Positions 11,548 through 21,501 of a stretch of 64,000 nt of DNA are shown here, piece after piece. Position 1 is the stretch's first letter, and each line of letters opens with the position of its first letter. The notes below the pieces were generated by a model. It had not been told where the DNA came from, ran no database searches, and was given only the letters and a program-made list of their open reading frames with translations. Both the position numbers and the translations under genes were made by a program. The DNA lies in the NCBI RefSeq assembly GCF_000803315.1, contig NZ_JRMH01000001.1:1426001-1490000 (forward strand). The letters run 5' to 3'. The DNA is from Pectobacterium actinidiae. GTDB taxonomy: Bacteria > Pseudomonadota > Gammaproteobacteria > Enterobacterales > Enterobacteriaceae.

Positions 11548-13626
11548 TTAGGCATTATTCTTGGCTTTCGTGCGGGAAATCCGCGCTTCACCGACCAGAT
11601 AATCGAACAGGAAAATAATGGCCAGCATGACCACAATCAGGATGGAACCGTAGGCAATCGCCATACCGTATTCACCGTCTTCCACGCGGTTAAGGATGTA
11701 AGACGTGGCGACGCGAGTATCCGGTGTAACCAGAAAGATAATGGCGCTGACGGTGGTAATCGCACGTACGAAGCTGTAAATCAGCGCAGACAAAATGGCC
11801 GGACGCAGCAGCGGGAGCAGAATATAGAACACCGTGCGCATCGAACCCGCACGCAGGCTGAGCGACGCCTCATCGAGCGATTTATCCAACTGCCCCAGTC
11901 CGGCAATACCCGCACGGATACCAACCGGCACGTTACGCATCACCATCGACATGATGACGATCACCGCCGTCCCCGTTAAGTAAACCGGCGCGCTGTTAAA
12001 GGCCAGAATATAAGACACACCCGCAACCGTGCCCGGTACCGCAAAGCACAGCATGGTGGTGAACTCGATGGCTTTCTTGCCGTAGAACTGCTGGCGCACC
12101 ACGATGTAGGCGATAAGCAGCCCAAACAGTGCCGTAATCGGCGCAGCGATACCCGCGAACAGCAGCGTATCCAGCAGGGAAGGCCAAGCGCCGTCGCTAA
12201 AGCCTTGTCCGAACAGTTTGCTGAAGTTTGCCAGCGTCAGGGTGTAATCCACGCCCCAGTTAACGGTAAAACTGCCGTAGAAAATGCTGCCGTACAGCAG
12301 GACGTTAAAGGCAATCCAGACATAAAGCAGGATGCTGACGATCCACACCAGCGAAACGGGGAGCGGCTGCACATCACCCCGAGAGGATTTACCGGAAATC
12401 GTCACGTAGGAGCGTTTACCGATCCACAGATATTGCACGCAGAACACGGCCAGGGAGAACACCAGTAGGACAACACCGAGCGTACTGGCTGACTGGTAAT
12501 CCAGCTGTGCACCGGTGATATAGAAGTAAATCTGTGTAGCGAGTACGTCGAAGTTGCCGCCCAGCACCAGTGGGTTACTGAAGTCGGCCAGCGACTGGAC
12601 GATCACGATCAGGAACGAGTTGGCGAGCGCCGGTTTCAGCAAGGGCAGGAAAACCCGCTGAAAGGTTTGATAGCGATTAGCACGCAGGGTGTACGACGCT
12701 TCTTCCAGTGACGGATGAATCGTCTTCATCGCGCCTTCCAGAATCATAAACGACATGGGCGTGAAGGCGAGCACTTGCGCCAGCCAGATGCCGGTAAAAC
12801 CGTACAGCCAGTTGGTGTTCGTCAGCCCGAACCAATCCACCATCAGCTCGGTCATATAACCAGAGCGGCCCATCATCAGCGTCACGCCCAATCCGACAAC
12901 AAACGGTGGCGTAACGATAGGCAGAATGGAGAAAATGCGGCCAATAATTGCGGAACGGCGGGCGATGCGCGAGGTGTAGATTGCCAGCACCATACCGAAG
13001 AAAGTACAGCCGATACCGACGGCAACCGACAGCAGGAATGAGTTCCAGATCACCCGTAAAATGTGCGTCTGACCCAAAATCTGCATAAATGCCAGCGGCG
13101 CGAACTCACCGCTGTCGTTGGTGAACATCGGGATGAAGATAGCGATGCTGGGGTAAAGAATAAAGACGCCAATGAGCGCGATGATGCTGATGAGCGAGCC
13201 GATGACGAAGCGATCGCCACCCAGCCAGTCCAGCCGCGATAGCGCCAGCGTAATAATCGCACTCAGCGCGACAAACAACGCAATAGTGCCATAGCCCATT
13301 CCGCGACCTTCCACCGTGGCACTGATGACCACGAAAAGGGCACAGAACAACGCGTAAGCCGCGTCAAAACGGTGGCGGCCACGCTGTTCCCGGCCGGGTG
13401 TAAGTAGCGGACGTGCCAACAATCCTACTGGGAGCAGGAACCACAGCAGGCTGATATTCAGGCTCGACCAGCTGTAAGCTGCCAGCAGTTCATCGCGTGA
13501 GGCATCCAGCAGGCCATAGTCCAGGCTCCACGCTGGCAGCAGCAAAAAGGTTGCCGCAATCAGCGCCAGCCACAGGAAAATAGGATCCCGCTTAGGCGTC
13601 GGTGAAAGAGTTAGTGTGTGTGACAT
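11548..13626 (-). CDS. afuB: ABC transporter permease, fused double domain (AfuB-like)
   Basis: A 692-residue inner-membrane permease made of two FbpB/ThiP-type halves, each with about six helices and an EAA-type loop ([11 protein letters not shown] around the middle; [11 protein letters not shown] near the end). It forms the channel of the AfuABC importer. The ATG at 13626 has an AGGGAA box at the right distance; a longer frame start 21 bases upstream does not. An ERIC element lies between it and afuA, so the two genes are separated by about 370 bases but share direction and role. Confidence 0.8.
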   Translation of the reverse strand: MSHTLTLSPTPKRDPIFLWLALIAATFLLLPAWSLDYGLLDASRDELLAAYSWSSLNISLLWFLLPVGLLARPLLTPGREQRGRHRFDAAYALFCALFVVISATVEGRGMGYGTIALFVALSAIITLALSRLDWLGGDRFVIGSLISIIALIGVFILYPSIAIFIPMFTNDSGEFAPLAFMQILGQTHILRVIWNSFLLSVAVGIGCTFFGMVLAIYTSRIARRSAIIGRIFSILPIVTPPFVVGLGVTLMMGRSGYMTELMVDWFGLTNTNWLYGFTGIWLAQVLAFTPMSFMILEGAMKTIHPSLEEASYTLRANRYQTFQRVFLPLLKPALANSFLIVIVQSLADFSNPLVLGGNFDVLATQIYFYITGAQLDYQSASTLGVVLLVFSLAVFCVQYLWIGKRSYVTISGKSSRGDVQPLPVSLVWIVSILLYVWIAFNVLLYGSIFYGSFTVNWGVDYTLTLANFSKLFGQGFSDGAWPSLLDTLLFAGIAAPITALFGLLIAYIVVRQQFYGKKAIEFTTMLCFAVPGTVAGVSYILAFNSAPVYLTGTAVIVIMSMVMRNVPVGIRAGIAGLGQLDKSLDEASLSLRAGSMRTVFYILLPLLRPAILSALIYSFVRAITTVSAIIFLVTPDTRVATSYILNRVEDGEYGMAIAYGSILIVVMLAIIFLFDYLVGEARISRTKAKNNA

Positions 13627-13650
13627 ATGGTTCCCTGGTGCGTGCAAGTT

Positions 13651-13848
13651 TTATACCCGTCATACTTCAAGTTGCCTGTGCGTTGGCTGCCCTTACTCAC
13701 CCCAGTCACTTACCTGAGTAAGCTCCTGGGGATTCGCTCGGTTGCCGCATTACAAGGCTATAAATGAGCCTTGCCCTAACGGGCCAACGCATAGCGTTGT
13801 TCAAAACGCTAACGTTTTGTCACTCAACTCGAATTATTTAGGGATATT
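13651..13848. repeat. ERIC repeat with inserted hairpin module, between afuA and afuB
   Basis: Begins TATACCCGTCATACTTCAAG, has the core CTCACCCCAGTCACTTACC and GTAAGCTCCTGGGGATTC, and ends CAACTCGAATTATTTAGG. About 70 extra bases before the right end include TTCAAAACGCTAACGTTTTG, a hairpin shared with two other copies in the window. Confidence 0.92.
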
Positions 13849-13995
13849 GAGTTGTTTTATGAGATTGAATCGTCACAGGTATTAGGTGGTGAATAATATT
13901 GAGTAATGGTTAATCAGCGATGCGGAGAACACAGCGTTAAGCGAAACGCCGTGTTCCCGTCATTTTCTCCGTGGATCAAGGGCAATAAATCGAGG

Positions 13996-15030
13996 TTATT
14001 GGCCCATTTTGACTTCGTTAACCCACTTGGAAATGAGATCCTTACGCACGTCTGCTGCGCCGTATTTGTCCATATCGTAGTTGATCAGTTTCAGATCCTG
14101 CAACTTCAGTGACAGCGGAGAGGCTTCCGCAGTGGTGTTGGTCAGAATCTGGTAGGACTGGCCTTTCTTCCAGGAAAGTTCCTGAGCTTCTTTTGACAGC
14201 GCCCAGTCAACGAACAGCTTAGCGTTATCCATATTGCGCGCACCTTTCAGGATGCTGACGCCGCCAATTTCATAGCCAGTACCTTCACACGGGGAGATCA
14301 GCGTCAGCGGTGCGCCTTTCTCTTTTTCCAGCGAGTAGTCATGCAGGAAGCCGATGCCGATAGCGGTTTCGCCACGAGCAGTGTTACGTGCTGGGGCAAT
14401 ACCGGACTTGGTGTACTGCGACACGTTGACATTCAGTTTTTTCAGGTAATCAAAGGCCTGATCCTGTCCCCAAAGTTGGGAGAAGGTTGCCAGTGCGGTA
14501 TAGGCCGTACCGGAACTTTGTGGGTCAGCAATCTGAATTTCGCCTTTGTAGACCGGGTTGGTCAGATCTTTCCAGCACTGTGGCACTGGCAGGTTTTTCT
14601 CTTTCAGGCGATCGGTGTTGACACCGAAGCCGAGGATTCCGACGTAAACGGCTGATGAGTAGTTGCCTTTACGTTTGGCCGGATCGCGGAACTGCGGCAT
14701 GATCTGATCAAGATTTTTCGACTGATAGGGTTCCAGCAGATCCATTTCACCGGCTTGAGATTGTGGGTCCAGCGTGCCGCCGTACCAGACGTCAGCCTGT
14801 GGGTTTTTCTTCTCTGCATCGACTTTCGCTAGCGTGCTGCCAGAGCCGTTGCGGATAAAGGAAGTCTTTACGTTGTGTTTTTCACCGAAGGCTTTGGCTT
14901 CTTCCTCGCAGAAGGCGTTGGTGGCGCTACAGTAAATGACCAGGCGGCCTTCCGCTCGAGCAGTGGTGGTGGTAACGGCAGCAACGGTTAGTCCAGCGGC
15001 GATGAGGGTCGTTAAGGTACTCAGTTTCAT
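13996..15030 (-). CDS. afuA: Periplasmic binding protein, hexose-phosphate type (AfuA-like)
   Basis: A 344-residue periplasmic solute-binding protein with a signal peptide (about residues 1-26, ending A-R-A). It resembles AfuA/FbpA proteins. His230, Asp231 and Glu254 (in F-L-H-D-Y and G-Y-E-I-G-G) fall, after removal of about 25 residues, where I recall the sugar-phosphate ligands of Actinobacillus AfuA (His205, Asp206, Glu229). The paired tyrosines of true ferric-binding proteins are not evident near the C-terminus. With the uhpABC genes upstream, uptake of hexose-6-phosphates is more likely than iron. It starts 37 bases after uhpC and is probably in the same operon. Confidence 0.82.
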   Translation of the reverse strand: MKLSTLTTLIAAGLTVAAVTTTTARAEGRLVIYCSATNAFCEEEAKAFGEKHNVKTSFIRNGSGSTLAKVDAEKKNPQADVWYGGTLDPQSQAGEMDLLEPYQSKNLDQIMPQFRDPAKRKGNYSSAVYVGILGFGVNTDRLKEKNLPVPQCWKDLTNPVYKGEIQIADPQSSGTAYTALATFSQLWGQDQAFDYLKKLNVNVSQYTKSGIAPARNTARGETAIGIGFLHDYSLEKEKGAPLTLISPCEGTGYEIGGVSILKGARNMDNAKLFVDWALSKEAQELSWKKGQSYQILTNTTAEASPLSLKLQDLKLINYDMDKYGAADVRKDLISKWVNEVKMGQ

Positions 15031-15067
15031 GATGTTTTCCTTTATAGGTGTCTAGCTGTTGTTATTG

Positions 15068-16393
15068 CTATTTTGATGTCATCAAACGTTCCCGGCGGCT
15101 GACACCTGCCATCAGCAGCGGCATCAGTAACAGTCCGATGCAGGCTGAAGCCAACGCCAGCAGAGTAAAAAATCCCGACCATCCGTAGTGTTGCAGCACC
15201 TGTGCCAACGGCCAGCCCGCCAGCGCCGCCCCCAGATAGGCAAACAACGCCAGAAAACCTGTCACCGTGCCTGCGGCATCCTTATGGCTGTATTCCGTCG
15301 CAGCCAGACCAATCAACATCTGTGGTCCAAAAACAAAAAAACCGATACTGAAGAAACAGGCTGCAAGCAGTGAATAGTGGTGAATCGGTGCCAGCCACAG
15401 CGCGGTCATGGTTAAAAACAGCCCTAATGCAAACAGCAAAATCATCGGTGCGCGTTGACCACGAAACAGCAGGTCTGAACCCCAGCCGGCAAACAGCGCC
15501 CCCATCAATCCGCCCAGTTCAAACAGCGACAGCGTGGCATTCGCGCTCAGGAGGTTGAAGCCGTGGCTCTCCGACAGCCAGATGTTCCCCCAGTCATTCA
15601 GTGCGATACGAATCAGGTACACCAGAATGTAGGACACCCCTAGCAGCCAGATGGTACGGTTCCGCAAAATCGCATCGCGCAGAATCTGACGCATCGGCAT
15701 CGGTGGGCTCTGTTGCTCCTGACGAAGCTCCAGCGCATCGCGCCGCCACTGACCAACACTTGGCAACCCCTGTTGCTGCGGTTTGTCGCACAGTTGCCAG
15801 CATAGCCACAGTCCGATCGCGATGCCGATAATGCCCGGCACCAGCAGGGCTGCCTGCCATCCCCATTCGGAGGCCAGATAGCCTGCCAGCAAGGGAACCG
15901 CCGCGCCGCCGATGTTGATCGACGTATTCCAGCATCCCCACCAGAGGCCGCGCTCATTGCGCGAATACCAACTGCTCAGCAGTCTGGCGCAAGGCGGCCA
16001 ACCCCAGCCCTGAAAGAAGCCGTTCAACGCCCAGACAATCAGCAAACCCGTGAGCGACTGGCAGTACATGAACAAAATGTTCAGCACGCCGGTAATCATC
16101 AGCCCGACACCCATAAACCAGCGCACCTGACTGCGGTCGCACACGATGCCGGAAATAAACTTGGATGCGCCGTAACAGAGATAAAACAGCGTCCCCAACA
16201 GACCGATATCGCCTTTGCTTAACCCTAATTCCAATTGCATCACCGGCATGACGAAATTGATGCTTTTACGCGTTAGGTAAAACGTGGCATACCCGATGAC
16301 CATGGAAATCAACAACCGCGGTCGCCAGTAGCGATAACGCTGGCTGATTTGTGTTGGTGAAAGCTGTCCCGGTGGAAACATGGGTGCCTGCAT
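15068..16393 (-). CDS. uhpC: Hexose-phosphate sensor of the UhpC type
   Basis: A 441-residue, about 12-helix protein of the organophosphate:phosphate antiporter family. Segments such as RYRYWRPRLL, FYLTRKSINF, DIGLLGTLFYL and INDWGNIWLSESHG, and FELGGLMGALFAGWGSDLLF, follow E. coli UhpC rather than UhpT. UhpC senses external glucose-6-phosphate and passes the signal to UhpB. It has a GGAGAACCCC stretch before the ATG. It lies 89 bases after uhpB. No uhpT is in the window; the afuABC importer occupies the place of the regulated transporter. Confidence 0.88.
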   Translation of the reverse strand: MQAPMFPPGQLSPTQISQRYRYWRPRLLISMVIGYATFYLTRKSINFVMPVMQLELGLSKGDIGLLGTLFYLCYGASKFISGIVCDRSQVRWFMGVGLMITGVLNILFMYCQSLTGLLIVWALNGFFQGWGWPPCARLLSSWYSRNERGLWWGCWNTSINIGGAAVPLLAGYLASEWGWQAALLVPGIIGIAIGLWLCWQLCDKPQQQGLPSVGQWRRDALELRQEQQSPPMPMRQILRDAILRNRTIWLLGVSYILVYLIRIALNDWGNIWLSESHGFNLLSANATLSLFELGGLMGALFAGWGSDLLFRGQRAPMILLFALGLFLTMTALWLAPIHHYSLLAACFFSIGFFVFGPQMLIGLAATEYSHKDAAGTVTGFLALFAYLGAALAGWPLAQVLQHYGWSGFFTLLALASACIGLLLMPLLMAGVSRRERLMTSK

Positions 16394-16482
16394 GGGGTTC
16401 TCCGTCGCGTTGAGAGAAGAGTAGGGGGATGTGAATTAAAAAGGATGAGACAAGGTTTTAGGTGGCTGGGAATAATTCCTAG

Positions 16483-18060
16483 CTAATCGTCTTTTTGTTT
16501 AAATTTTGTGGGCAGGTTAACAATTATGTGCGTACCTCGCGGTGTGGCAGAGTCGCTAAGAGTGGCAGTGTTTACCAGCCAGTTACCGCCCAGCGCTTGT
16601 ACTCGCTCCTCGATACCTCGCAGGCCGAAGCCATCGCCTGTCGGATTCGATCTGTATTTTTGTGCGATGCCCACACCGTTATCAATGACGTCGAGCGTAA
16701 TCAGGTCATCCTGTTGGGAAAGACGAACCGTAATCTGCGTCGCGCTGGCGTGTTTGTTGATGTTATTCAGCAACTCCTGCACCAGTCGATAGAGCGTGAA
16801 AACCACGACGTCATCATCCGGAGGCGTGGGAAGCTGATAATCCAGGTGAAACTGGATGTCGCGAGCCGAGAAGGCAAACTCATCTGCCAGATGGTGCAGT
16901 GCTTTATCTAACACCATCTCATCCAGTACTGGCGGGCGCAGCTGGCGCAGAAGCTGGCGGGTGGTGTGGTGGATACGCCGCGACAGTTCGCTGATTTGCC
17001 CGGCGGCATGTTGGGCTGCATCGGCAGGCGCGCTGTGTTTTACCAGCATGGCCTGAATCTGAATCGCGGTGATGTTTTGGCCGATGTCATCGTGCAGCTC
17101 GCGTGCGATATCTTTGCGCACGGCTTCTTCGGTGTGGATGATGCGCTCCATAAGCCGCCGCCGGGTTTTCAACTCCTGCTCCAACTGGTGACGATAGCGC
17201 TGGAGCCGCTGTGACAGCTGTTGCTGACGGCTTATCGCGATCCCCAGCCCAATCCCGAGCAGCGCCTGTGTAGAGAGAAAGAGTTCCAGTTCGCGCAGAT
17301 CGTCGAAGGCACCGCTCACCTGACGCGTGACGGCAATCATCAGGCTGCCGAGTACGGCGGAGAGTACGCCGCCTTGCCAACCGAATTTATACGCCATGAC
17401 CACGTTAGGCAGAAAAACGAAGATCAGCAGCAGGCGTTCCATCTCGGGTGTGAACGTTATTTGCAGGCAAACGCCGATAGAAAAAAACAGTGAGCACCAA
17501 ATCAGCAGTGAGGTACGCAGTGGCGGATCGGGGATCTCCTGCGCCAGCAACGTCTGCAAGTGCTGCTGCTTGATGTATTCATACAGCAAATAGATGAACG
17601 GAATCAGCAGGACGCCGCCGGTAAACGTTGCCAGCAGCGTTTGCGTCAGCTGCGAATGTAACCAGGAGCCGATGGCGATGCCGTGCAGAACAGAGTTGAG
17701 TGTCAGCGCTGCCAGCAGCAGTATGAGCCGTTGCCAATAAAGCGTGTAGCGATGCCAGATTTTATGCGTGATGATGGCCGGAATGAGGCTCAGAAAGGGA
17801 GAAAGTAGCAGTAGCGAATGCGTCATTAGCTGTTCGCTAATAAGCCAGCTCTGGATGGCGATTTCCGCAAGCAGCAAGGTCGGCCAGTATTTGCGCGGCA
17901 GCAAAATCATCAGCGCCAGTCGTAGCCCTTGCGGTAACAGCAGTGTTGCCTGTTGACCGTTGTTGCTCAAATAGAAGCTGATGGTCCACAGCGCCAGCCA
18001 AATCAAGCTATAGAAAAAGGCGAGAAACAGCGTCATGCCGATAACATGCGGACGGCGCAT
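16483..18060 (-). CDS. uhpB: Membrane sensor histidine kinase UhpB
   Basis: A 525-residue sensor kinase. The N-terminal half has about eight membrane segments (MASE1 type), then a coiled region, a HisKA_3 dimerisation helix with the phospho-His in R-E-L-H-D-D-I-G-Q, and an ATPase domain with the N box (ELLNNINKHA) and D-N-G-V-G-I and G-F-G-L-R-G boxes. With UhpC it controls phosphorylation of UhpA. It begins 3 bases after the uhpA stop, which points to tight co-expression. Confidence 0.9.
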   Translation of the reverse strand: MRRPHVIGMTLFLAFFYSLIWLALWTISFYLSNNGQQATLLLPQGLRLALMILLPRKYWPTLLLAEIAIQSWLISEQLMTHSLLLLSPFLSLIPAIITHKIWHRYTLYWQRLILLLAALTLNSVLHGIAIGSWLHSQLTQTLLATFTGGVLLIPFIYLLYEYIKQQHLQTLLAQEIPDPPLRTSLLIWCSLFFSIGVCLQITFTPEMERLLLIFVFLPNVVMAYKFGWQGGVLSAVLGSLMIAVTRQVSGAFDDLRELELFLSTQALLGIGLGIAISRQQQLSQRLQRYRHQLEQELKTRRRLMERIIHTEEAVRKDIARELHDDIGQNITAIQIQAMLVKHSAPADAAQHAAGQISELSRRIHHTTRQLLRQLRPPVLDEMVLDKALHHLADEFAFSARDIQFHLDYQLPTPPDDDVVVFTLYRLVQELLNNINKHASATQITVRLSQQDDLITLDVIDNGVGIAQKYRSNPTGDGFGLRGIEERVQALGGNWLVNTATLSDSATPRGTHIIVNLPTKFKQKDD

Positions 18061-18063
18061 GAT

Positions 18064-18693
18064 TTATTTCCCAGCCAGCAGTTGGTGTTGCAGCGCAAAG
18101 TGCACCAGCTCTACCGTGGATTCACACTGTAATTTACTGAGAATATTGGCGCGGTGAACGTGAACGGTCTTATGACTGAGTTCGAGCTGTTCAGCGATGC
18201 TTTTCACACTAATCCCGTTGATCAGCAAGCTGAATATTTCTCGCTCGCGTGGGGTCAACGCCAGTAGCTCTTTCGGTGGCTGCTGCTGATGGCGAATGGC
18301 GTGTAGCGCATCGGCGCAGAGGTAAAGTCCACCGCTGCTGACCACGCGAACCGCCTGCACTAACTCCTCCGGGCCGCAGCGCTTCGTGAGATAACCGCCC
18401 GCGCCTGCGTCCAGCGCGCTTTGTACAAACGCCGTGGTGTCATAGATGCTCAGAATAATGGCGCGAAAATTGGGGCGCTGCTGACGCAGACGGGTTAATA
18501 ACGACAGACCGCTTTCGTCCGGCATGGCGATGTCAATCACGGCAACGTCAATCGGCTGCTTGAGTAAATGCGGCCACGCCTGCGCCGACGAAGCATATTG
18601 TCCAACAACCTGAATGTCATTTTCTAATGTCAGAAGCTGTGCAAAGCCAGACCGTACAACGATGTGATCGTCAACCAAAGCCACATTAATCAT
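18064..18693 (-). CDS. uhpA: Response regulator UhpA
   Basis: A 209-residue NarL/LuxR-type response regulator. The receiver starts MINVALVDDHIVVRSGFAQL as in UhpA, with the phospho-Asp in V-I-D-I-A-M-P-D. The LuxR-type helix-turn-helix (LTPREREIF to KTVHVHRANIL) is at the C-terminus. The start at 18693 is chosen by homology; the frame runs open to 18804 but has no family match and enters an ERIC repeat. It is the first gene of uhpABC-afuABC and should activate a promoter in this cluster. Confidence 0.9.
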   Translation of the reverse strand: MINVALVDDHIVVRSGFAQLLTLENDIQVVGQYASSAQAWPHLLKQPIDVAVIDIAMPDESGLSLLTRLRQQRPNFRAIILSIYDTTAFVQSALDAGAGGYLTKRCGPEELVQAVRVVSSGGLYLCADALHAIRHQQQPPKELLALTPREREIFSLLINGISVKSIAEQLELSHKTVHVHRANILSKLQCESTVELVHFALQHQLLAGK

Positions 18694-18791
18694 GGTTTCG
18701 CCGTGTGAATTCAAAGTCATCAAAACGTCATAATGCGGGGGAATGCAGAGTCGAGCAATAGCAGATAAGCAAAATGGAATCGGCTTAACAG

Positions 18792-18922
18792 ATATATCCG
18801 TCATACTTCAAGCTGCTTGTGCGTTGGCTGCCCTTACTCACCCCAGTCACTTACTTGTGTAAGCTCCTGGGGATTCGTGCAGTTGCCGCCTTCACGCAAC
18901 TCGAATTATTTAGGATATATAT
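18792..18922. repeat. ERIC repeat, near full standard length
   Basis: About 130 bases, from ATATATCCGTCATACTTCAAG through CTCACCCCAGTCACTTAC and GTAAGCTCCTGGGGATTC to CAACTCGAATTATTTAGG. It carries no extra module and lies between the divergent uhpA and nlpA genes, upstream of both. Confidence 0.95.
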
Positions 18923-19048
18923 CACTCTTTATTGATTGAATAATGAAATGCATATTCATAGAACGCGGAGTTATTTGACTCGATGAATTATCGGGCGTTA
19001 CTGTTTTTCTCTTTAAATCAATATAGTTACGATATCAGGTAAACCAGA

Positions 19049-19864
19049 ATGATGAATAAATGGCGTATAGCGCTGGTGGCGGGAATGGTCACGGCGGCGA
19101 TGGCGTTGACGGCATGCGATAGCGCAAGCCATTCTGCCAACCACATTAAAGTCGGTGTGATTAACGGAGCTGAGCAGGATGTCGCCGAGGTTGCGAAGAA
19201 AGTAGCAAAAGACAAATATGGTCTGGATGTTGAGCTGGTCGGGTTTAGCGGTTCGCTTTTGCCAAATGAGGCGACGGATAAAAGCGATCTGGATGCGAAC
19301 GTCTTTCAGCATCGCCCTTTTTTAGAACAGCAAAATCGTGAACACGGTTATAAGCTGGTAGCGGTCGGTAATACCTTCGTTTTCCCGATGGCGGGTTATT
19401 CGAAGAAAATTAAAAATATCAACGATCTGAAAGATGGCGACACCATTGCGATACCTTTCGATCCTACCAATCTGGGGCGAGCGTTGCTGTTACTGCAAAA
19501 GACCGGATTAATTACCCTAAAGCCTGACACGGGGTTATTGCCGACGGTATTGGATATCACGACGAACCCACACAACCTGCGTATTATGGAAGTTGAAGGC
19601 GCACAGTTGCCGCGTTTGTTAGACGATCCGCAAGTGGCGGTAGCGATTATCAGTACGACCTATATTCAGCAAACAGGCTTAACGCCAACGAAAGACGGTA
19701 TTTTTATTGAAGATAAAGAATCTCCGTATGTGAATATCATCGTGACCCGTGAAAATAATAAAGACGCGGAAAACGTCAAAAAGTTTATTCAGGCCTATCA
19801 GTCTGATGAAGTTGAACAGGCTGCAAACCGTATTTTTAATGGTGGTGCGGTAAAGGGCTGGTAA
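19049..19864 (+). CDS. nlpA: NlpA-type lipoprotein of the MetQ family
   Basis: A 271-residue inner-membrane lipoprotein related to methionine-binding MetQ. The signal peptide ends in the lipobox L-T-A-C with lipidated Cys23 followed by Asp24, the classic inner-membrane retention signal. The mature part (IKVGVINGAEQDVAEVAK, GFSGSLLPNEAT, NVFQHRPFLEQ) follows E. coli NlpA very closely. It is alone, without MetNI genes, as usual for nlpA. NlpA is thought to bind methionine as a minor substrate protein. A strong hairpin follows the stop. Confidence 0.92.
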   Translation: MMNKWRIALVAGMVTAAMALTACDSASHSANHIKVGVINGAEQDVAEVAKKVAKDKYGLDVELVGFSGSLLPNEATDKSDLDANVFQHRPFLEQQNREHGYKLVAVGNTFVFPMAGYSKKIKNINDLKDGDTIAIPFDPTNLGRALLLLQKTGLITLKPDTGLLPTVLDITTNPHNLRIMEVEGAQLPRLLDDPQVAVAIISTTYIQQTGLTPTKDGIFIEDKESPYVNIIVTRENNKDAENVKKFIQAYQSDEVEQAANRIFNGGAVKGW

Positions 19865-19886
19865 TCATAGTGGTGTGATAGTTTCG

Positions 19887-19918
19887 GCACTGCCATCTTT
19901 ACTAAAAGATGGCAGTGC
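19887..19918 (+). terminator. Hairpin after nlpA
   Basis: A 14-bp perfect stem (GCACTGCCATCTTT with AAAGATGGCAGTGC) and a 4-base loop, 22 bases after the nlpA stop. Only a weak T-rich tail follows. Confidence 0.65.
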
Positions 19919-19996
19919 ATTAATTAATGGTTGAATTATTCGCAAGGTTGATTTTTTATTAAACTCGATTAATAAGCGTAATGAGAACCCTTATAT

Positions 19997-20010
19997 ACAA
20001 TTTTAATTGT
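19997..20010. promoter_or_regulatory. Palindrome upstream of pectin lyase
   Basis: ACAATTTTAATTGT is a perfect 14-base palindrome 79 bases before the pectin lyase start. It could be a regulator site. Pnl of Pectobacterium is known to be activated by RdgB after DNA damage, but I cannot match this palindrome to a known RdgB box. Confidence 0.3.
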
Positions 20011-20088
20011 CGAAGGCGTGTTATTTAATTCAGTTAGCTGATACGTCGAGCGACATAATTATTCACTAATTGTAAAAAAGGAAAAATT

Positions 20089-21033
20089 ATGGCTTATCCA
20101 ACAACGAATCTTACTGGGATTATTGGTTTTGCAAAAGCGGCGAATGTTACCGGAGGCACAGGTGGCAAAGTAGTTACGGTAAATTCTTTGGCCGATTTTA
20201 AATCCGCCGTGAGCGGTTCGACAAAAACCATCGTGGTGCTAGGATCATCACTGAAAACTTCGGCCTTGACCAAGGTGGTATTTGGCAGCAATAAAACCAT
20301 TGTCGGTTCTTTCGGTGGTGCTAATGTACTGACCAATATCCATCTGCGCGCTGAGAGTAATTCAGCTAACGTCATTTTCCAGAATCTGGTTTTTAAACAT
20401 GATGTTTCCATCAAGGACAATGACGATATTCAGCTGTATCTGAACTACGGTAAGGGATATTGGGTGGATCACTGTTCATGGCCGGGACATACGTGGAGTG
20501 ATAACGACGGTAGCCTCGATAAACTGATTTATATCGGTGAGAAAGCGGATTACATCACTATCAGTAACTGCTTATTCTCAAACCATAAATATGGTTGCAT
20601 CTTCGGCCATCCGGCAGATGACAATAACAGCGCTTACAATGGCTACCCACGTTTGACCATCTGCCATAACTATTACGAAAATATTCAGGTTCGTGCACCC
20701 GGCCTGATGCGTTATGGTTATTTCCACGTATTCAACAACTACGTCAATAAATTCAACCTGGCCTTTACGATTGCGCAGAATGCCAATGTGCTTTCTGAAC
20801 GCAACGTATTTGGCACTGGCGCTGAAAATAAAGGCATGGTTGATGATAAAGGCAACGGTTCAACCTTTACGGATAATGGCAGCTCCCCGGCGGCCGTAGC
20901 GAGTAAATCGCCTGCGGCTAAATGGACAGCGTCATCTAACTATTCATACAGTTTGATGACCACGTCTGCGGCGAAATCCTGGGTGGTTTCTAATGCCGGT
21001 GCGCAAAATAGCTCTCTGAAATTCCCTTCATAA
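20089..21033 (+). CDS. pnl: Pectin lyase (PNL), polysaccharide lyase family 1
   Basis: A 314-residue beta-helix lyase that cuts methylated pectin by beta-elimination, a plant cell wall-degrading enzyme. Family 1 motifs are visible: WVDHCSW with the DHC segment, the VRAPG-like segment IQVRAPGLMRYGYFHVFNNY, and the aspartate-rich DNDGSLDKL. There is no signal peptide: the sequence starts MAYPTTNLTGIIGFAKAA, matching the known Pectobacterium PNL, which is also 314 residues and lacks one. A GGAAAAATT stretch precedes the ATG. In the family it is induced by DNA damage through RecA, RdgA and RdgB; the window shows none of these genes. Confidence 0.93.
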   Translation: MAYPTTNLTGIIGFAKAANVTGGTGGKVVTVNSLADFKSAVSGSTKTIVVLGSSLKTSALTKVVFGSNKTIVGSFGGANVLTNIHLRAESNSANVIFQNLVFKHDVSIKDNDDIQLYLNYGKGYWVDHCSWPGHTWSDNDGSLDKLIYIGEKADYITISNCLFSNHKYGCIFGHPADDNNSAYNGYPRLTICHNYYENIQVRAPGLMRYGYFHVFNNYVNKFNLAFTIAQNANVLSERNVFGTGAENKGMVDDKGNGSTFTDNGSSPAAVASKSPAAKWTASSNYSYSLMTTSAAKSWVVSNAGAQNSSLKFPS

Positions 21034-21160
21034 TTACGGAACGTTTATTTACATTCGTTCCTGAATACACAGTATTGTGAATTGATATTCATTAAATATT
21101 GAGTGTATTACTCTATGCCACTCGGCGGACATATTAATGTCGAGTGGCATATTTATTTGA

Positions 21161-21488
21161 ATATACCCGTCATACTTCAAGTTGCATGTGCGTTGGCTAC
21201 GTTCGTTACTCGGCTCATCCATGAGCCTCGCCCCGTTGGGGCCGCTGCAAGCAGCGTTCAAATCTGCTCCCGGCAGATTTGTCACCTGAGTAAGCTTATC
21301 GGGATTAAATGAGAGACATCCTGTCTCTCACCGGAGGCCAGCCTTTGGCGGGTCAAATTCGTTCCCAACGAATTTGTCCTTCTCTTGCCGCGTTATTCGG
21401 CCTTATGGTCTCACCCCTTCGGGGTCAGCGCAAGCGCTGTTCAAAACGCTAGCGTTTTGTCCTGAAACTCGAATTATTTAGAGTATAT
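21161..21488. repeat. Long mosaic ERIC repeat
   Basis: About 328 bases. It has ERIC ends (ATACCCGTCATACTTCAAG; CTCGAATTATTTAG) with several inserted hairpin modules: GAGAGACATCCTGTCTCTC, AAATTCGTTCCCAACGAATTT, CACCCCTTCGGGGT and CAAAACGCTAGCGTTTTG. It is close to identical in structure to the copy at 28340-28681. Confidence 0.88.
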
Positions 21489-21501
21489 CTTTATCAAAGA
21501 A

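Noticed and set aside
10484..15030. Ferric iron ABC transporter (FbpABC)
   Set aside because: Family names suggest it, but the uhp genes and the His-Asp/Glu positions in the binding protein fit a sugar-phosphate importer better. Kept as an alternative only.
18694..18804. N-terminal extension of uhpA
   Set aside because: It runs into the ERIC element and has no match; MINVALVDDH is the normal UhpA start.
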